Source: CAZNDN01 sp964571815
GTDB taxonomy: Bacteria; Fibrobacterota; Chitinivibrionia; Chitinivibrionales; WJKA01
DNA: 64,000 nt
NCBI GenBank assembly: GCA_964571815.1
Contig: CAZNDN010000001.1
Span: forward strand, 1 to 64,000
Direction: 5' to 3'
Below the pieces are notes generated by a model that was not told where the DNA came from, made no database searches, and saw only the letters and a list, made by a program, of their open reading frames with translations. Shown here piece by piece: positions 18,540-27,284 of this stretch; position 1 is the stretch's first letter; every line of letters starts with the position of its first letter. The position numbers and the translations under genes are program-made.

Positions 18540-20543
18540 CTACCGGGGCTGGATTGCGATCAACGGCTGGTTTTTCTTGACCGTGTCTCCGTCTCCGACG
18601 AGGAATTTTACAATTGTGCAGTCATTGGGAGCGAGAATCTCGTTGAAGAGCTTCATTGCCTCCACGATGCACACTTTCTCCCCTTTTGAGACTGAATCGC
18701 CCTCGGCGACAAGCCTGGGCTTGCCGGGGCCGGGGGAGGAATAGAAGGTTCCTACGAGTGGAGAGTTGACGGTGTGGTCGAACGAATCCGCCTTGTTTTG
18801 TTTCTCCGGTTTTGGTGCGGGCTTAACAGCGGGTCCGGCAGCGGCAGGGGCCTTCGAAGCTTGAGGCGGTGATTCCCGGGTTGCGGACTCCTCCGATTCC
18901 ACCGCGGGAGAATCCGATCCACGAAGCGTAAGGGAGAACTCTCCCTTACGGAAGGTGATTTCGCTGAATGCCACGTCTTTACAGCGCGCAAGAAGTTCTC
19001 CCAATCCCTCGTAGTCTTGCGGCTCGAGCAGGTGCCCCCCATCCGGCGGCATGCTCCCCGGGGCTTCTGATTGTCGGCCTTGAGACTCTTTCGCCGTTGT
19101 TTTCTCCTCTTCCCCCTCCGTCTTTTTCAGTTCCGTGTCCGCTGGAATCTCAGGGCGCTTTTCCGGCGGGGCGGCCCGCCATTTGAAGTATTCCATTGAC
19201 GGTTCGGGAAGTATGCAATAGGAAATAATGTCCTCTTCGTGCTCCACATACGCCGGATCGAGCCCGTCGGTGGCACTTGGAAGCATAGGGCTCAGGCGGT
19301 CGGCCGGCCGATGGTCGATTGGTTTCTCGTCGCCGAGAATCATCTTCACAAACTTTGCGTCCATAGGCGCCGGCGACCGTCCGTACAACCCTCTGACATA
19401 GTCCTTTACTTCGTTGGGAACCATTTTGTACGGCTTGCCGGCCAGGACGTTGAGGACCGCCTGCGTGCCGACAATCTGGCTGGTCGGCGTAACCAGCGGC
19501 GGGTAGCCCAGATCCTTGCGGACACGCGTGACCTCCTCCAGCACTTCGGGAAGTCGGTCCAGGGCTCCCTGCTTGTCGAGTTGGGACCTGAAGTTGGAGA
19601 TCATACCCCCGGGAATCTGGTGGATAAGGATAGTAGGGTCTATTGCCTTTGCAGGCATCGATTTCTGGCGTCGTTGCGGGGCGAGATCCTCGAAGAACGA
19701 GGCAACCCTGGTGAGTGCCTCCATGTCGAGACCGGCGGCGTAATTGGTTTCGCTGAAAATCGCCGCGAGGGTTTCCACGGGCGGCTGTGAAGAGAAGCCC
19801 GCCATGGGGGAGACCGCGCAATCGATCGCTCCGGCGCCCGCCCTTACTCCCTCGACATAGGTAGCGGTTGCCATGCCGCTGGATGCGTGGCAGTGGAGTT
19901 GGACGGGGAGTTTGACCTGCTCCACCAGCGCGGAAACCAGTCGCTCCGCCATGATCGGCGTCAGGATCCCCGCCATATCCTTGATTGCAATGGAGTCGAT
20001 GCCCAGTGCGGCCTGTTCTTTGGCGTATCCGACGTATTTCTCGATCGTGTGAGCCGGGCTGATTGTGTAACAAAGCGTCCCCTGGGCGTGACCGCCGTGT
20101 CGCTTGACCGCTTTGATCGCCGATTCCAGATTTCGCGTATCGTTCAGTGCATCGAAAATCCTGAAAATATCCATTCCGTTGTCAATGGCCAGCGTGACAA
20201 ACCGGTCGAGAACATCGTCGGCGTAGTTGCGGTAGCCGACCAGATTCTGCCCGCGCAACAGCATCTGGAGTGGTGTCCGCTTTGCCTTGGCTTTGATCAT
20301 TCGGAGCCGTTCCCAGGGATTTTCCCTGAGAAAACGCAGGCACACGTCAAAGGTCGCTCCACCCCACATTTCGAGCGAGTAGTATCCCACCGCATCAATG
20401 ACATCGATTATCCGAAGGATGTCTCCTGTGCGCATGCGGGTAGCCCATAACGATTGATGGGCATCCCGCAGTGTTGTGTCGGTGATCCTCAGGGGTATCT
20501 TGTGCAGCTTGTTTTCCTGCGATTCCTTGCTTGCCCGTTTCAT
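18540..20543 (-). CDS. Pyruvate carboxylase/oxaloacetate decarboxylase carboxyltransferase fused to an AccB-type biotin carrier
   Basis: The 667-residue protein begins with the PycB/OadA carboxyltransferase TIM barrel ('ITDTTLRDAHQSLWATRMRT', metal His pair in 'LHCHASSG', 'KDMAGILTP'), followed by the conserved carboxylase domain to about residue 460. After a Lys/Glu/Pro linker comes a segment like the N-terminus of AccB ('GLGELLARCKDVAFSEITF'), a Pro/Ala linker and a biotinyl domain with the AccB thumb ('SPLVGTFYSSPGPG') and EAMKLFNEI, biotin on Lys631. PycB proteins usually end in a thumbless carrier. It is the third gene of an accD-accA operon, 12 bases after accA, and no separate accB is present. 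So this carrier may serve both pyruvate carboxylase and acetyl-CoA carboxylase. The biotin carboxylase subunit is not in the window. Confidence 0.88.
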   Translation of the reverse strand: MKRASKESQENKLHKIPLRITDTTLRDAHQSLWATRMRTGDILRIIDVIDAVGYYSLEMWGGATFDVCLRFLRENPWERLRMIKAKAKRTPLQMLLRGQNLVGYRNYADDVLDRFVTLAIDNGMDIFRIFDALNDTRNLESAIKAVKRHGGHAQGTLCYTISPAHTIEKYVGYAKEQAALGIDSIAIKDMAGILTPIMAERLVSALVEQVKLPVQLHCHASSGMATATYVEGVRAGAGAIDCAVSPMAGFSSQPPVETLAAIFSETNYAAGLDMEALTRVASFFEDLAPQRRQKSMPAKAIDPTILIHQIPGGMISNFRSQLDKQGALDRLPEVLEEVTRVRKDLGYPPLVTPTSQIVGTQAVLNVLAGKPYKMVPNEVKDYVRGLYGRSPAPMDAKFVKMILGDEKPIDHRPADRLSPMLPSATDGLDPAYVEHEEDIISYCILPEPSMEYFKWRAAPPEKRPEIPADTELKKTEGEEEKTTAKESQGRQSEAPGSMPPDGGHLLEPQDYEGLGELLARCKDVAFSEITFRKGEFSLTLRGSDSPAVESEESATRESPPQASKAPAAAGPAVKPAPKPEKQNKADSFDHTVNSPLVGTFYSSPGPGKPRLVAEGDSVSKGEKVCIVEAMKLFNEILAPNDCTIVKFLVGDGDTVKKNQPLIAIQPR

Positions 20544-20555
20544 CTTTGATCATCC

Positions 20556-21515
20556 TTACTGGGTTTTGGTGAATATTCCCATTGCGGAATACTTCTCAAA
20601 CCTTCGCTGCACGAGTTTGCCGGCGGAAAGCCGCCCGAGTTTTTTCAGGTGGGCGATAAGCACCTTTTGCAGCGCTTCGGCGGCCTTTTCATGGTCCTTG
20701 TGTGCCCCGCCGACCGGTTCGGGTACGATCTCGTCCACAACACCGAGTTGTTTGAGTTCCCCGGCGGTCAGTTTGAGTGCCGCCGCCGCGTCCGGTGCTT
20801 TCGCCGAGTCTCTCCACAGAATGGCCGCGCATCCTTCGGGAGAGATCACCGAGTAGTAAGCATGCTGGAGCATCAGCACACTGTCTCCGACGCCGATGCC
20901 GATTGCGCCGCCGCTTCCGCCTTCCCCCGTGACTACCACCACGACAGGCACTTCCACTCGTGCCATCTCCGTCAGATTTCGTGCGATGGCTTCAGCTTGT
21001 CCACGTTCTTCGGCATCCAACCCCGGATAGGCACCCGAAGTATCGATCATGCATACGACCGGCAATTTGCATTTCTGTGCAAGACGCATGAGTCGCAGCG
21101 CCTTGCGGTAACCTTCGGGTCGTGCCTGTCCAAAATTGCGATCGACGTTTTCCTCGACCGTCTTCCCCTTGTTGTGCCCGATAAGCATTACGGGGGTCTC
21201 TCCAATGGTTGCAAACCCTCCGATCAGAGCGCGGTCGTCGGAAAAGCGCCTGTCCCCATGGAGTTCAATAAATTCGGAAAACAGTATCCGTATGTAATCC
21301 TGGAGTACGGGGCGGCTTTTGAAACGGGCGATTTGCACGATTTGCCATGGGGTCAAATCGGAGTAGATTCTTCGCCTGTGGTCCCGACAGCGTGCCTCCA
21401 GCTCCTTGATCTGCTGAGCGAAATCACCCTTGCTTTCACGTGAGAGCTTTTTGAGCCTGGCAATCATCTGCTCGATTTCGGCAATCGGACGTTCAAATTC
21501 CAGAATACTTTCCAT
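20556..21515 (-). CDS. accA: Acetyl-CoA carboxylase carboxyltransferase subunit alpha
   Basis: The 319-residue protein matches AccA in length and motifs: 'ELHGDRRFSDDRALIGG' and 'MIDTSGAYPGLDAEERGQAEAIARNL' (each shorter than the real block), 'GEGGSGGAIGIGVGD' and 'SPEGCAAILW'. With AccD it transfers the carboxyl group from carboxybiotin to acetyl-CoA to form malonyl-CoA, the first step of fatty-acid synthesis. ATG 21515 is used because it gives the family's usual N-terminus. An upstream GTG at 21539 overlaps the accD stop as GTGA and would add eight residues. The gene is between accD and the carboxyltransferase/biotin-carrier fusion, all on one strand. Confidence 0.96.
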   Translation of the reverse strand: MESILEFERPIAEIEQMIARLKKLSRESKGDFAQQIKELEARCRDHRRRIYSDLTPWQIVQIARFKSRPVLQDYIRILFSEFIELHGDRRFSDDRALIGGFATIGETPVMLIGHNKGKTVEENVDRNFGQARPEGYRKALRLMRLAQKCKLPVVCMIDTSGAYPGLDAEERGQAEAIARNLTEMARVEVPVVVVVTGEGGSGGAIGIGVGDSVLMLQHAYYSVISPEGCAAILWRDSAKAPDAAAALKLTAGELKQLGVVDEIVPEPVGGAHKDHEKAAEALQKVLIAHLKKLGRLSAGKLVQRRFEKYSAMGIFTKTQ

Positions 21516-21535
21516 TCGGCCAACCTCGCGTGAGT

Positions 21536-22363
21536 TCACCTTTGCGCATAGTTCAACATGCGCGAAAGCGTTTGTTTCATCTCCGCTCGACCCACAATCG
21601 TGTCGATGAATCCATGCGCCAGAAGATACTCGGCAGTCTGGAAATCATCGGGAAGCTTCTGTTTGATCGTCTGCTCGATTACCCGGCGACCGGCAAAACC
21701 GATCAAGGCCCCGGGTTCGGCAATATTCACATCGCCCACCATTGCAAAAGAGGCGGAAACTCCTCCGGTGGTGGGGTCGGTGAGCACCGAGAAATACGGC
21801 ACGTTGCGATCTTTGAGCCGGGCAATGGCGGCACAGGTCTTCGCCATTTGCATCAGCGACAGCATTCCCTCGTGCATCCTCGCACCGCCCGAGGCGGAAA
21901 ATATTATCAGGGGTACTTTGTGATCGTAGGAATAGTTGGCGGCCAGGAGAATTTTTTCTCCCGTTCCGCTTCCCAGACTTCCGCCGAGAAAACGAAAGTC
22001 CATCACCGCAATTGAAACGGAAATGTCGTCAATCTTCCCGGTACCGGTTACCACTGACTCGTTGAGCCCCGTTTTTGCCCGTGACTGGACGACTTTTTCG
22101 GCATAGGGCCCCTTGGCGTCGCTGAAGCCGAGGGGATCCGAGGGCGTTATTGCCTGGTTCAGTTCCTTGAAACTGCCTGAGTCGAGTGTGAGCCCGATCC
22201 TCTCGTAGGCGGTAATCCGTCCGTGGTAATTACACTTGGGACACACACTGAGATTGTTGTGCCAGTCTTCCTTGAAGACATGGGCTCTGCACCCCTTGCA
22301 TCGGATCCAGATTTCGTCTTTGGGCCGTTGGGGCGTATCTTTGGGTTTGGTGAACCAGGGCAT
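21536..22363 (-). CDS. accD: Acetyl-CoA carboxylase carboxyltransferase subunit beta
   Basis: The 275-residue protein has the AccD zinc ribbon (CKGC, 15 residues, CPKC) near residues 22-44 and the crotonase-like core with 'FRFLGGSLGSGTGEKI', 'SASGGARMHEGMLSLMQMAK' and 'LTDPTTGGVSASFA'. It forms the alpha2-beta2 carboxyltransferase with AccA. The ATG at 22363 gives the normal family N-terminus (MPWF..); 57 upstream bases in frame look non-coding. It is the first gene of the accD-accA-carboxyltransferase operon. Confidence 0.96.
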   Translation of the reverse strand: MPWFTKPKDTPQRPKDEIWIRCKGCRAHVFKEDWHNNLSVCPKCNYHGRITAYERIGLTLDSGSFKELNQAITPSDPLGFSDAKGPYAEKVVQSRAKTGLNESVVTGTGKIDDISVSIAVMDFRFLGGSLGSGTGEKILLAANYSYDHKVPLIIFSASGGARMHEGMLSLMQMAKTCAAIARLKDRNVPYFSVLTDPTTGGVSASFAMVGDVNIAEPGALIGFAGRRVIEQTIKQKLPDDFQTAEYLLAHGFIDTIVGRAEMKQTLSRMLNYAQR

Positions 22364-22439
22364 GAATCCTTCACCTTCCGTGCTGAAATGCCGGAGACGC
22401 TCACCGGAGACGTCCGGCAACTTGTCGCGTTACCCGGAC

Positions 22440-22475
22440 GGTACGGCCGGCCGGGTGCATTCGTCCGGCCGTACC
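22440..22475 (-). terminator. Strong hairpin between pckG and accD, no T-run
   Basis: An 11-bp perfect stem (22440-22450 with 22465-22475, 14-base loop) lies in the 139-base gap between the pckG stop and the accD start. It could be a factor-assisted terminator for pckG or a leader structure of accD. The lack of a T-run leaves its role open. Confidence 0.45.
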
Positions 22476-22502
22476 CCGTTGGCAAGCCATCCCTCTCCCC
22501 TG

Positions 22503-24383
22503 CTATGCCGTCTCGAGTTTGGAGGGCAGGATCGAGTCACCAAACGCCGCACGTCCTTCCTCCAACCGCTTCCGCTGCGCCTCCAGTGTTTCGAACAGTT
22601 CCGGCGGTGAATCGCTGACCTGCGTACGGTAGATTTCCGAGATCCTGTCGATTTTGGCAATATTCTCACCAACACGAACGGCAAACTGGACATCGTACTG
22701 CTCCCTGGTGTACTCTGTGTTCAGCACTTCACGGAACAGCTCCGCCAGATCCTCGTATCGAGGCATCAGCCCCGTGGGAGCGCGAAGAACATCGACGTCA
22801 CCGTGAATCCGCCGTTCCATCCATTTCAACCACACGTACTTGTCTTTCATTCCGTTGAGGTAGTTGCCGTCGGCGTCCTTCAGAAAGTAGTTCGTGCCGA
22901 AAATGACAGGCTGCCTGGACGCGCTTTCAACGAAGTTCAGGTGGTTCTTGATGTAACGGCCGAGGGGAATGGAGACAAAATCCAGATTTGAGAACGGCTG
23001 AAAACTTCGTACCCCCTCCGCACCCAGTGTCGCGGCCGTACTTTCGGACTCAAGGGCCGCCCCCATGGTGATCACTCCATGGGTCCAGTCAAAGGACTGC
23101 TGGACCGGCACGCACGTATCGGAATCCCGGCCGCCGTAGATGATCCCCTTCAGCAGTACCCCCGCGGGATCCTCGGCACGGGAATCGAGGTTTTCGAGGT
23201 CGGCCAGTCTGATGGTATATCGTGCGTTCTTGTGCGCACAAGGTATTTCGTTGCCCTTTTCGTCCTTCTTGCCCGGGAACCACTCTCCCGAGAAATTGAT
23301 TCCTTTCTCCGGAGTCTCTCTTCCGTCACCAAGCCAGTACGGCACACCGTCGGCATTGAGAACATTGGAAAAAATGACTTCGCCGGGGCGGCTGAGGACC
23401 TTGTAAATCTCCGGATCATCTTCGGCGGTAACATTCCGGATGATTCCGAAGATTCCGCTTTCGACGTTGGCCGAGTACACCTCGCCATCGATTACTCGCA
23501 GATAGGCCAGGTCATCTCCCACGATGGTTTCGCCCTGGGCCATGGCCGTTGAGGTCTTCCCGCAAAAACTGGGGAAGGCGCCCGAGAAATAGGTGGTCCT
23601 TCCCCCCGGTCCATGTACGCCCATCAGGAACATGTGCTCCGCCAGCCATCCCTCCCGGTCGGCCTTGCGGATTGCCAGGCGCAGCGAGAGTTTCTTGAAG
23701 CCAACGGTGTTGCCCGCATACTGCGTGTTGACACTGTAGACGCAGTCGTCTTTGATGTCGATGTAAATCCTGCGCTTGTCCACATCGGCGCTTACGCAAT
23801 TTTCAAGACGGCCGGCCGAATGAAGGACTTTGAAGAAGCCCGGCGAGTCGCCCAGTTTCTTGAACTGCTTGTATCCGCTCCGGTACAGCAGGTCTTCGCT
23901 GTGGGCCACGTATGCCGAATCGGTAATTTGTACGCCGGAAATCGAAAAAGGAGAGTTGAGCGGCCCCAGGCAGAAGAACCTGAGGAAAACTTCCTTGCCC
24001 TCCATGATTCCGCGAAGGAAGTTTTTGACCTCAACAAGTCCCTGTTCGCGACCGGTCGCGCTGAGGTTCTGGCCCAGATTCATGCCCTCCGGGATAAGGT
24101 ACTTCGTGTTGGCCTTGTCCCGTGCCTGATCGTTATAGCCGTCGAAGTGGATCGTATGACCCTCGGTACGCAAGGGCGTCTCCTCACCTCTTTCGACGGT
24201 GGCCCGGCGCACGTACTCGATATCTTCGGCCGCATCGGTGCATACGAACACGCCGGCCGGTCTGCACAACTCGACACTCTCGGCCACGAAAGCGTGGAGT
24301 GCGGGGTTGGGCAGCGCCATCAGTCTGCGCAGATGTTCTTCGCTCAGTACGTCTTTCAGAATTCCTTCGTAGGTCTCAATCAT
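22503..24383 (-). CDS. pckG: Phosphoenolpyruvate carboxykinase (GTP)
   Basis: The 626-residue protein has the GTP-type PEPCK signature 'FPSFCGKTSTAM' (reactive Cys and P-loop), the substrate loop 'NTQYAGNTVGFKKLSLRLA' and 'FGTNYFLKDADG'. It converts oxaloacetate and GTP to PEP and CO2, or the reverse in organisms that fix CO2 anaplerotically. ATG 24383 follows AAGGAGG; an upstream frame extension is not protein-like. Its neighbours make and use oxaloacetate, pyruvate and malonyl-CoA, so the region forms a carboxylation/decarboxylation node. It has its own predicted promoter and a leader of about 240 bases with a terminator-like hairpin. Confidence 0.95.
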   Translation of the reverse strand: MIETYEGILKDVLSEEHLRRLMALPNPALHAFVAESVELCRPAGVFVCTDAAEDIEYVRRATVERGEETPLRTEGHTIHFDGYNDQARDKANTKYLIPEGMNLGQNLSATGREQGLVEVKNFLRGIMEGKEVFLRFFCLGPLNSPFSISGVQITDSAYVAHSEDLLYRSGYKQFKKLGDSPGFFKVLHSAGRLENCVSADVDKRRIYIDIKDDCVYSVNTQYAGNTVGFKKLSLRLAIRKADREGWLAEHMFLMGVHGPGGRTTYFSGAFPSFCGKTSTAMAQGETIVGDDLAYLRVIDGEVYSANVESGIFGIIRNVTAEDDPEIYKVLSRPGEVIFSNVLNADGVPYWLGDGRETPEKGINFSGEWFPGKKDEKGNEIPCAHKNARYTIRLADLENLDSRAEDPAGVLLKGIIYGGRDSDTCVPVQQSFDWTHGVITMGAALESESTAATLGAEGVRSFQPFSNLDFVSIPLGRYIKNHLNFVESASRQPVIFGTNYFLKDADGNYLNGMKDKYVWLKWMERRIHGDVDVLRAPTGLMPRYEDLAELFREVLNTEYTREQYDVQFAVRVGENIAKIDRISEIYRTQVSDSPPELFETLEAQRKRLEEGRAAFGDSILPSKLETA

Positions 24384-24441
24384 CTCTTCCTCCTTGTGTA
24401 ACGGTACGGTCTCGTCCGGAAGCGGCGCTTGCCGCCTGTAC

Positions 24442-24525
24442 AAAAAAAATGACCAAACCGAATCCTCACCCTGAGGATCGTGTTGGTCTTCCGTTCCGGG
24501 CCACCCCCGGTAGAAAGGTTTGGTC
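24442..24525 (-). promoter_or_regulatory. Candidate transcription attenuator in the pckG leader
   Basis: On the minus strand, GACCAA (24488-24483) pairs with TTGGTC (24456-24451), enclosing a second stem ATCCTCA/TGAGGAT, and is followed by A and eight T (24450-24442): a Rho-independent terminator 60 bases before the pckG ATG. Further upstream, GACCAAACC (24525-24517) is perfectly complementary to GGTTTGGTC (24459-24451) and could form a 9-bp alternative helix that breaks the terminator. That is the layout of an attenuator. The simpler reading is a terminator of the DUF2294 gene upstream. Confidence 0.5.
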
Positions 24526-24630
24526 CGGACAAGAGCCGGTGACGGAGGCCTCCTCCGCCGTTTCCAGTTACGGCCTACACAAAGACACGCCCCATGGGGC
24601 TTTTCCCGGTATCTGCCGCAAACCACTAAA

Positions 24631-24658
24631 ACTATATCTTCGGATTACGAAGAAGCAA
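24631..24658 (-). promoter_or_regulatory. Possible sigma-70-type promoter for pckG
   Basis: On the minus strand TTGCTT (24658-24653) and TATAGT (24636-24631) are 16 bases apart. It overlaps the end of the DUF2294 gene and would give a leader of about 240 bases. Confidence 0.45.
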
Positions 24659-25028
24659 ACTCGATCGGCCGATCGAGAACCAGAAGGATGATTCTCTCTC
24701 CGGAGGACGTGCTGATGTCGGTGTGCAGGCTCCTGACCCGCCTTCGGGTTATGCCTTTGAGTATGTTCTCCAACTCGGGACGATTGTTCTCCAGCAATTC
24801 CATCCGTACCTGTTTGATCAGGTCCCTGCCGCGCTCATTCTTTTCGGCCCTGATCAGACGGTGTTCGGCCTTGGTAAGTACTCCTCGCAGCCGGACGACC
24901 ACCATGTCGTCGATGATATACGTTTTGGTTTCAAGCGGTCCGCGGCCCATGAACTCCTTCTCGAACTTCGTGACCGCGTCGCTGATTGTCGCCTCAATCC
25001 GGCCTTTGGTCAGTTTTGCTCTGGACAT
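24645..25028 (-). CDS. DUF2294 (MpsC-type) small protein
   Basis: The 127-residue protein shows the whole DUF2294/PF10057 pattern: 'KGRIEATISDAVTKFEKEFMG', 'GRGPLETKTYIIDDMVVVRL', 'GVLTKAEHRL', 'GRDLIKQVRMELLENNRPELE' (each a part) and 'SLHTDISTSSGERIILLVLD'. In staphylococci a homologue is MpsC, linked to an ion-translocating system that supplies bicarbonate or membrane potential, but most members have no known role. The protein is soluble with no membrane segment. The ATG at 25028 is chosen because family members start close to the KGRIE motif. Next to pckG and a carboxylase operon, a role related to inorganic carbon is possible but only inferred. Confidence 0.85.
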   Translation of the reverse strand: MSRAKLTKGRIEATISDAVTKFEKEFMGRGPLETKTYIIDDMVVVRLRGVLTKAEHRLIRAEKNERGRDLIKQVRMELLENNRPELENILKGITRRRVRSLHTDISTSSGERIILLVLDRPIEFASS

Positions 25029-25231
25029 ACCATTTCTTCCCCTCAACGCCCGGATCGGGCACCATAGCACGAGCAGCCGAAAAATACGATACGCCACCCC
25101 GCCGTCGGGAGTCGGTCGCGAACCGAGCCTGTCGGTGGGGCCGGCACCGGCAGCGGCAACATTGTATACTTAGATAGTTACGGTCGGACGGACCGCAAAC
25201 AAACGAACCAAACGGAGACAGGGAGCAAGGC

Positions 25232-25990
25232 GTGAGCACGGAATCCGGTTCCCGGTGGTCCCCGCGAGGCATCGCAGCCGTCACCGGGATGCACCGCAGT
25301 GGTACGAGCTGTGTGGCCGGTCTGCTGGTCAGGTGCGGCTTCTCGCTGGGAACCAGTCACCGTATGCTCAACGATAACGCGTCACGGTTCGACAACCAGC
25401 GAGGCCACTTCGAGAACCTGGGTGTTGTTGCGATAAACGATGCGATTCTGGGCAAGGCGGGGGGCGCGTGGTACCGTGTGCCGCCTCCGCAAAGCGTGGA
25501 AGCTCTGGCCTTACCGGCGGGCGGCCTGATAGGGGATTTCGCACGCTCATTCAACGGAACGGTCATCAAGGATCCGCGCCTTTCTCTGACGCTCCCGCTG
25601 TGGAAGCGGAGTTGTCCCTCCCTGTCGTATGCGGTATTCTGTGTCAGACATCCCCTGGGCGTTGCCCGCTCCCTGGCTTCGCGCAACAAAATGTCCCTTC
25701 AAATGGCGCTCGGCCTTTGGCTGGAGTACAATCTCAGACTTGCCGAAAGCATCAATGGTCTTACCTTCGCCATTGTGGATTTCGACCAGCTTACGGCTCA
25801 GCCGACCGACACGCTGTGCCGCCTTCTTTCAAAACTGAGTGTACCGTTCTCCGAAGAGAAGGTGGGGGCGGAAGTTGATGAGTTCTTCGACAAGGATCTC
25901 AATCACAATCCCCTGTCGAGTGAGGAGACGGCATCTCTTCCCGAAGACGTGAAGAAGCTCTATACGTTTCTTCATGCTCGTGCGGTATAA
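25232..25990 (+). CDS. Sulfotransferase-family protein
   Basis: The 252-residue protein starts with GTG preceded by GGGAG. It has the PAPS 5'-phosphate loop 'GMHRSGTSCVAGLL' at residues 19-32 and a 3'-phosphate segment around 'VFCVRHPLGVARSLASR' (about 133-149), the two marks of sulfotransferases that use PAPS. The acceptor cannot be told. Family members of this size often modify surface glycans or lipids. A second, unrelated-looking sulfotransferase is encoded 2.4 kb downstream. The gene is divergent from the DUF2294 gene and no glycan-synthesis genes are nearby. Confidence 0.82.
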   Translation: MSTESGSRWSPRGIAAVTGMHRSGTSCVAGLLVRCGFSLGTSHRMLNDNASRFDNQRGHFENLGVVAINDAILGKAGGAWYRVPPPQSVEALALPAGGLIGDFARSFNGTVIKDPRLSLTLPLWKRSCPSLSYAVFCVRHPLGVARSLASRNKMSLQMALGLWLEYNLRLAESINGLTFAIVDFDQLTAQPTDTLCRLLSKLSVPFSEEKVGAEVDEFFDKDLNHNPLSSEETASLPEDVKKLYTFLHARAV

Positions 25991-26071
25991 GGGTTTCAAC
26001 GGAATGCGGCGGCGGGACAGAAAATGCTTGTGCGGTGCGCCCGGATGCGTGACTGCCGGAGAATCCGAAAG

Positions 26072-27156
26072 CTATTCCCGGTTGCGTTTGAAAAGGTCGA
26101 GGAACCTTTTCTCGTAGAGTTCATACAGGTTCCACCGCACCAGTTCGTCCTTCAGTTGCGGCGCCCTGGACTTGTCGTCGGCAACTTCCGAGAACATGCG
26201 CTCGATCTTGTCCATGATATACTTGGGTACTTCCTCCTCGTTGAGACCCGACATCTCTTCGTCTTTTTCATTTTCATCGATTGAAGGGAAGAATTCCTTT
26301 ATCCGCTCCTCGATGGTACCCAGTTGCCGGTNNNNNNNNNNNNNNNNNNNNNNNNNNNNNNNNNNNNNNNNNNNNNNNNNNNNNNNNNNNNNNNNNNNNN
26401 NNNNNNNNNNNNNNNNNNNNNNNNNNNNNNNTCGATTGAAGGGAAGAATTCCTTTATCCGCTCCTCGATGGTACCCAGTTGCCGGTCCATCTCCTCTGCC
26501 GCCGCTTCGAGTTCACCGAGATCCAGATCGAAGTTGAAAACCCGTTCCAACACACGAAGGATTTCTATCGAAGCCTTGGGGTAGGAGAGGTTGGTGGCGT
26601 ACGAAGGTATCGTCCCCAGCAGGCAGCCGGCTTCGATTCCGCGTGAGAGAGCCACCCCGAGCATGAGCCCGTTGAGCCCCGCGATATACCCGTCGGGCAT
26701 CGGTTTCACCCCGAACGCACCAACCGTTTTCAGGAGCGATTCGTTGTTGCCGGCGGCCATTACCTCGGAGCGTGACTGATAGCTCATGGGGTGGGCGAAT
26801 GCCGCGGAGGTGAATACCCGCTTCACCTGGAACTGTGCGGCAACATCCAGGATCGTCTTGATCACGGCGAAAGCGTCTTTTCCTCCAACCTGGGCGTTGC
26901 TTTCAAAGAGGATGAGATTAGGGTCGTGTACCGCGTGGAAGGTGCTTCGAGGAAGATCGGGGAACTGGGCGATGCCCTCCTTCACCACGATCGAGTCGGG
27001 AATCAGAAATGGACTCATGTCCACTTCGGCGAATGCTCGCGCGTTGGTGGCCCGCCGCAGATAATCCACGGTGATCAGACCCACGTTGCCCATGCCCTGC
27101 CACGCGGCTACGAGTACAGGCGGCATGTCGAAATGGATTTCCTCGAATATTCTCAT
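26072..27156 (-). CDS. PAC2-family protein (proteasome-assembly-chaperone-like)
   Basis: The gene is interrupted by a 100-N run with duplicated 55-bp flanks. Removing 155 bases gives 310 codons (309 residues) in one frame. The PAC2 fold is indicated by 'PPVLVAAWQGMGNVGLITVDYL', 'NARAFAEVD' and 'GIEAGCLLGTIPSYA' (parts). Bacterial PAC2 proteins are ATP-grasp-ligase-associated or orphan; their function is unknown. The C-terminal 90 residues are acidic helices. ATG 27156 has AAAGGAG 13 bases upstream, which is somewhat far. The gene is divergent from the dihydrouridine synthase gene. Confidence 0.8.
26277..26486. repeat. 55-bp duplicated flanks around a 100-N run (scaffolding artefact)
   Basis: Bases 26277-26331 and 26432-26486 are identical and enclose 100 N (26332-26431). 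Collapsing them restores the PAC2 gene frame through to the stop at 26072. Confidence 0.95.
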
Positions 27157-27284
27157 GATGAATGAAATCTCTCCTTTCCGTACGGGTTTGTTGTTCGGAG
27201 GCACTGTCGGCCGCTCTTCGGTGGTTCGGCCGGCGGCGGTGCCCCCTTCGGATTACGAGGACCTTGGAATATATTTTATTACGT

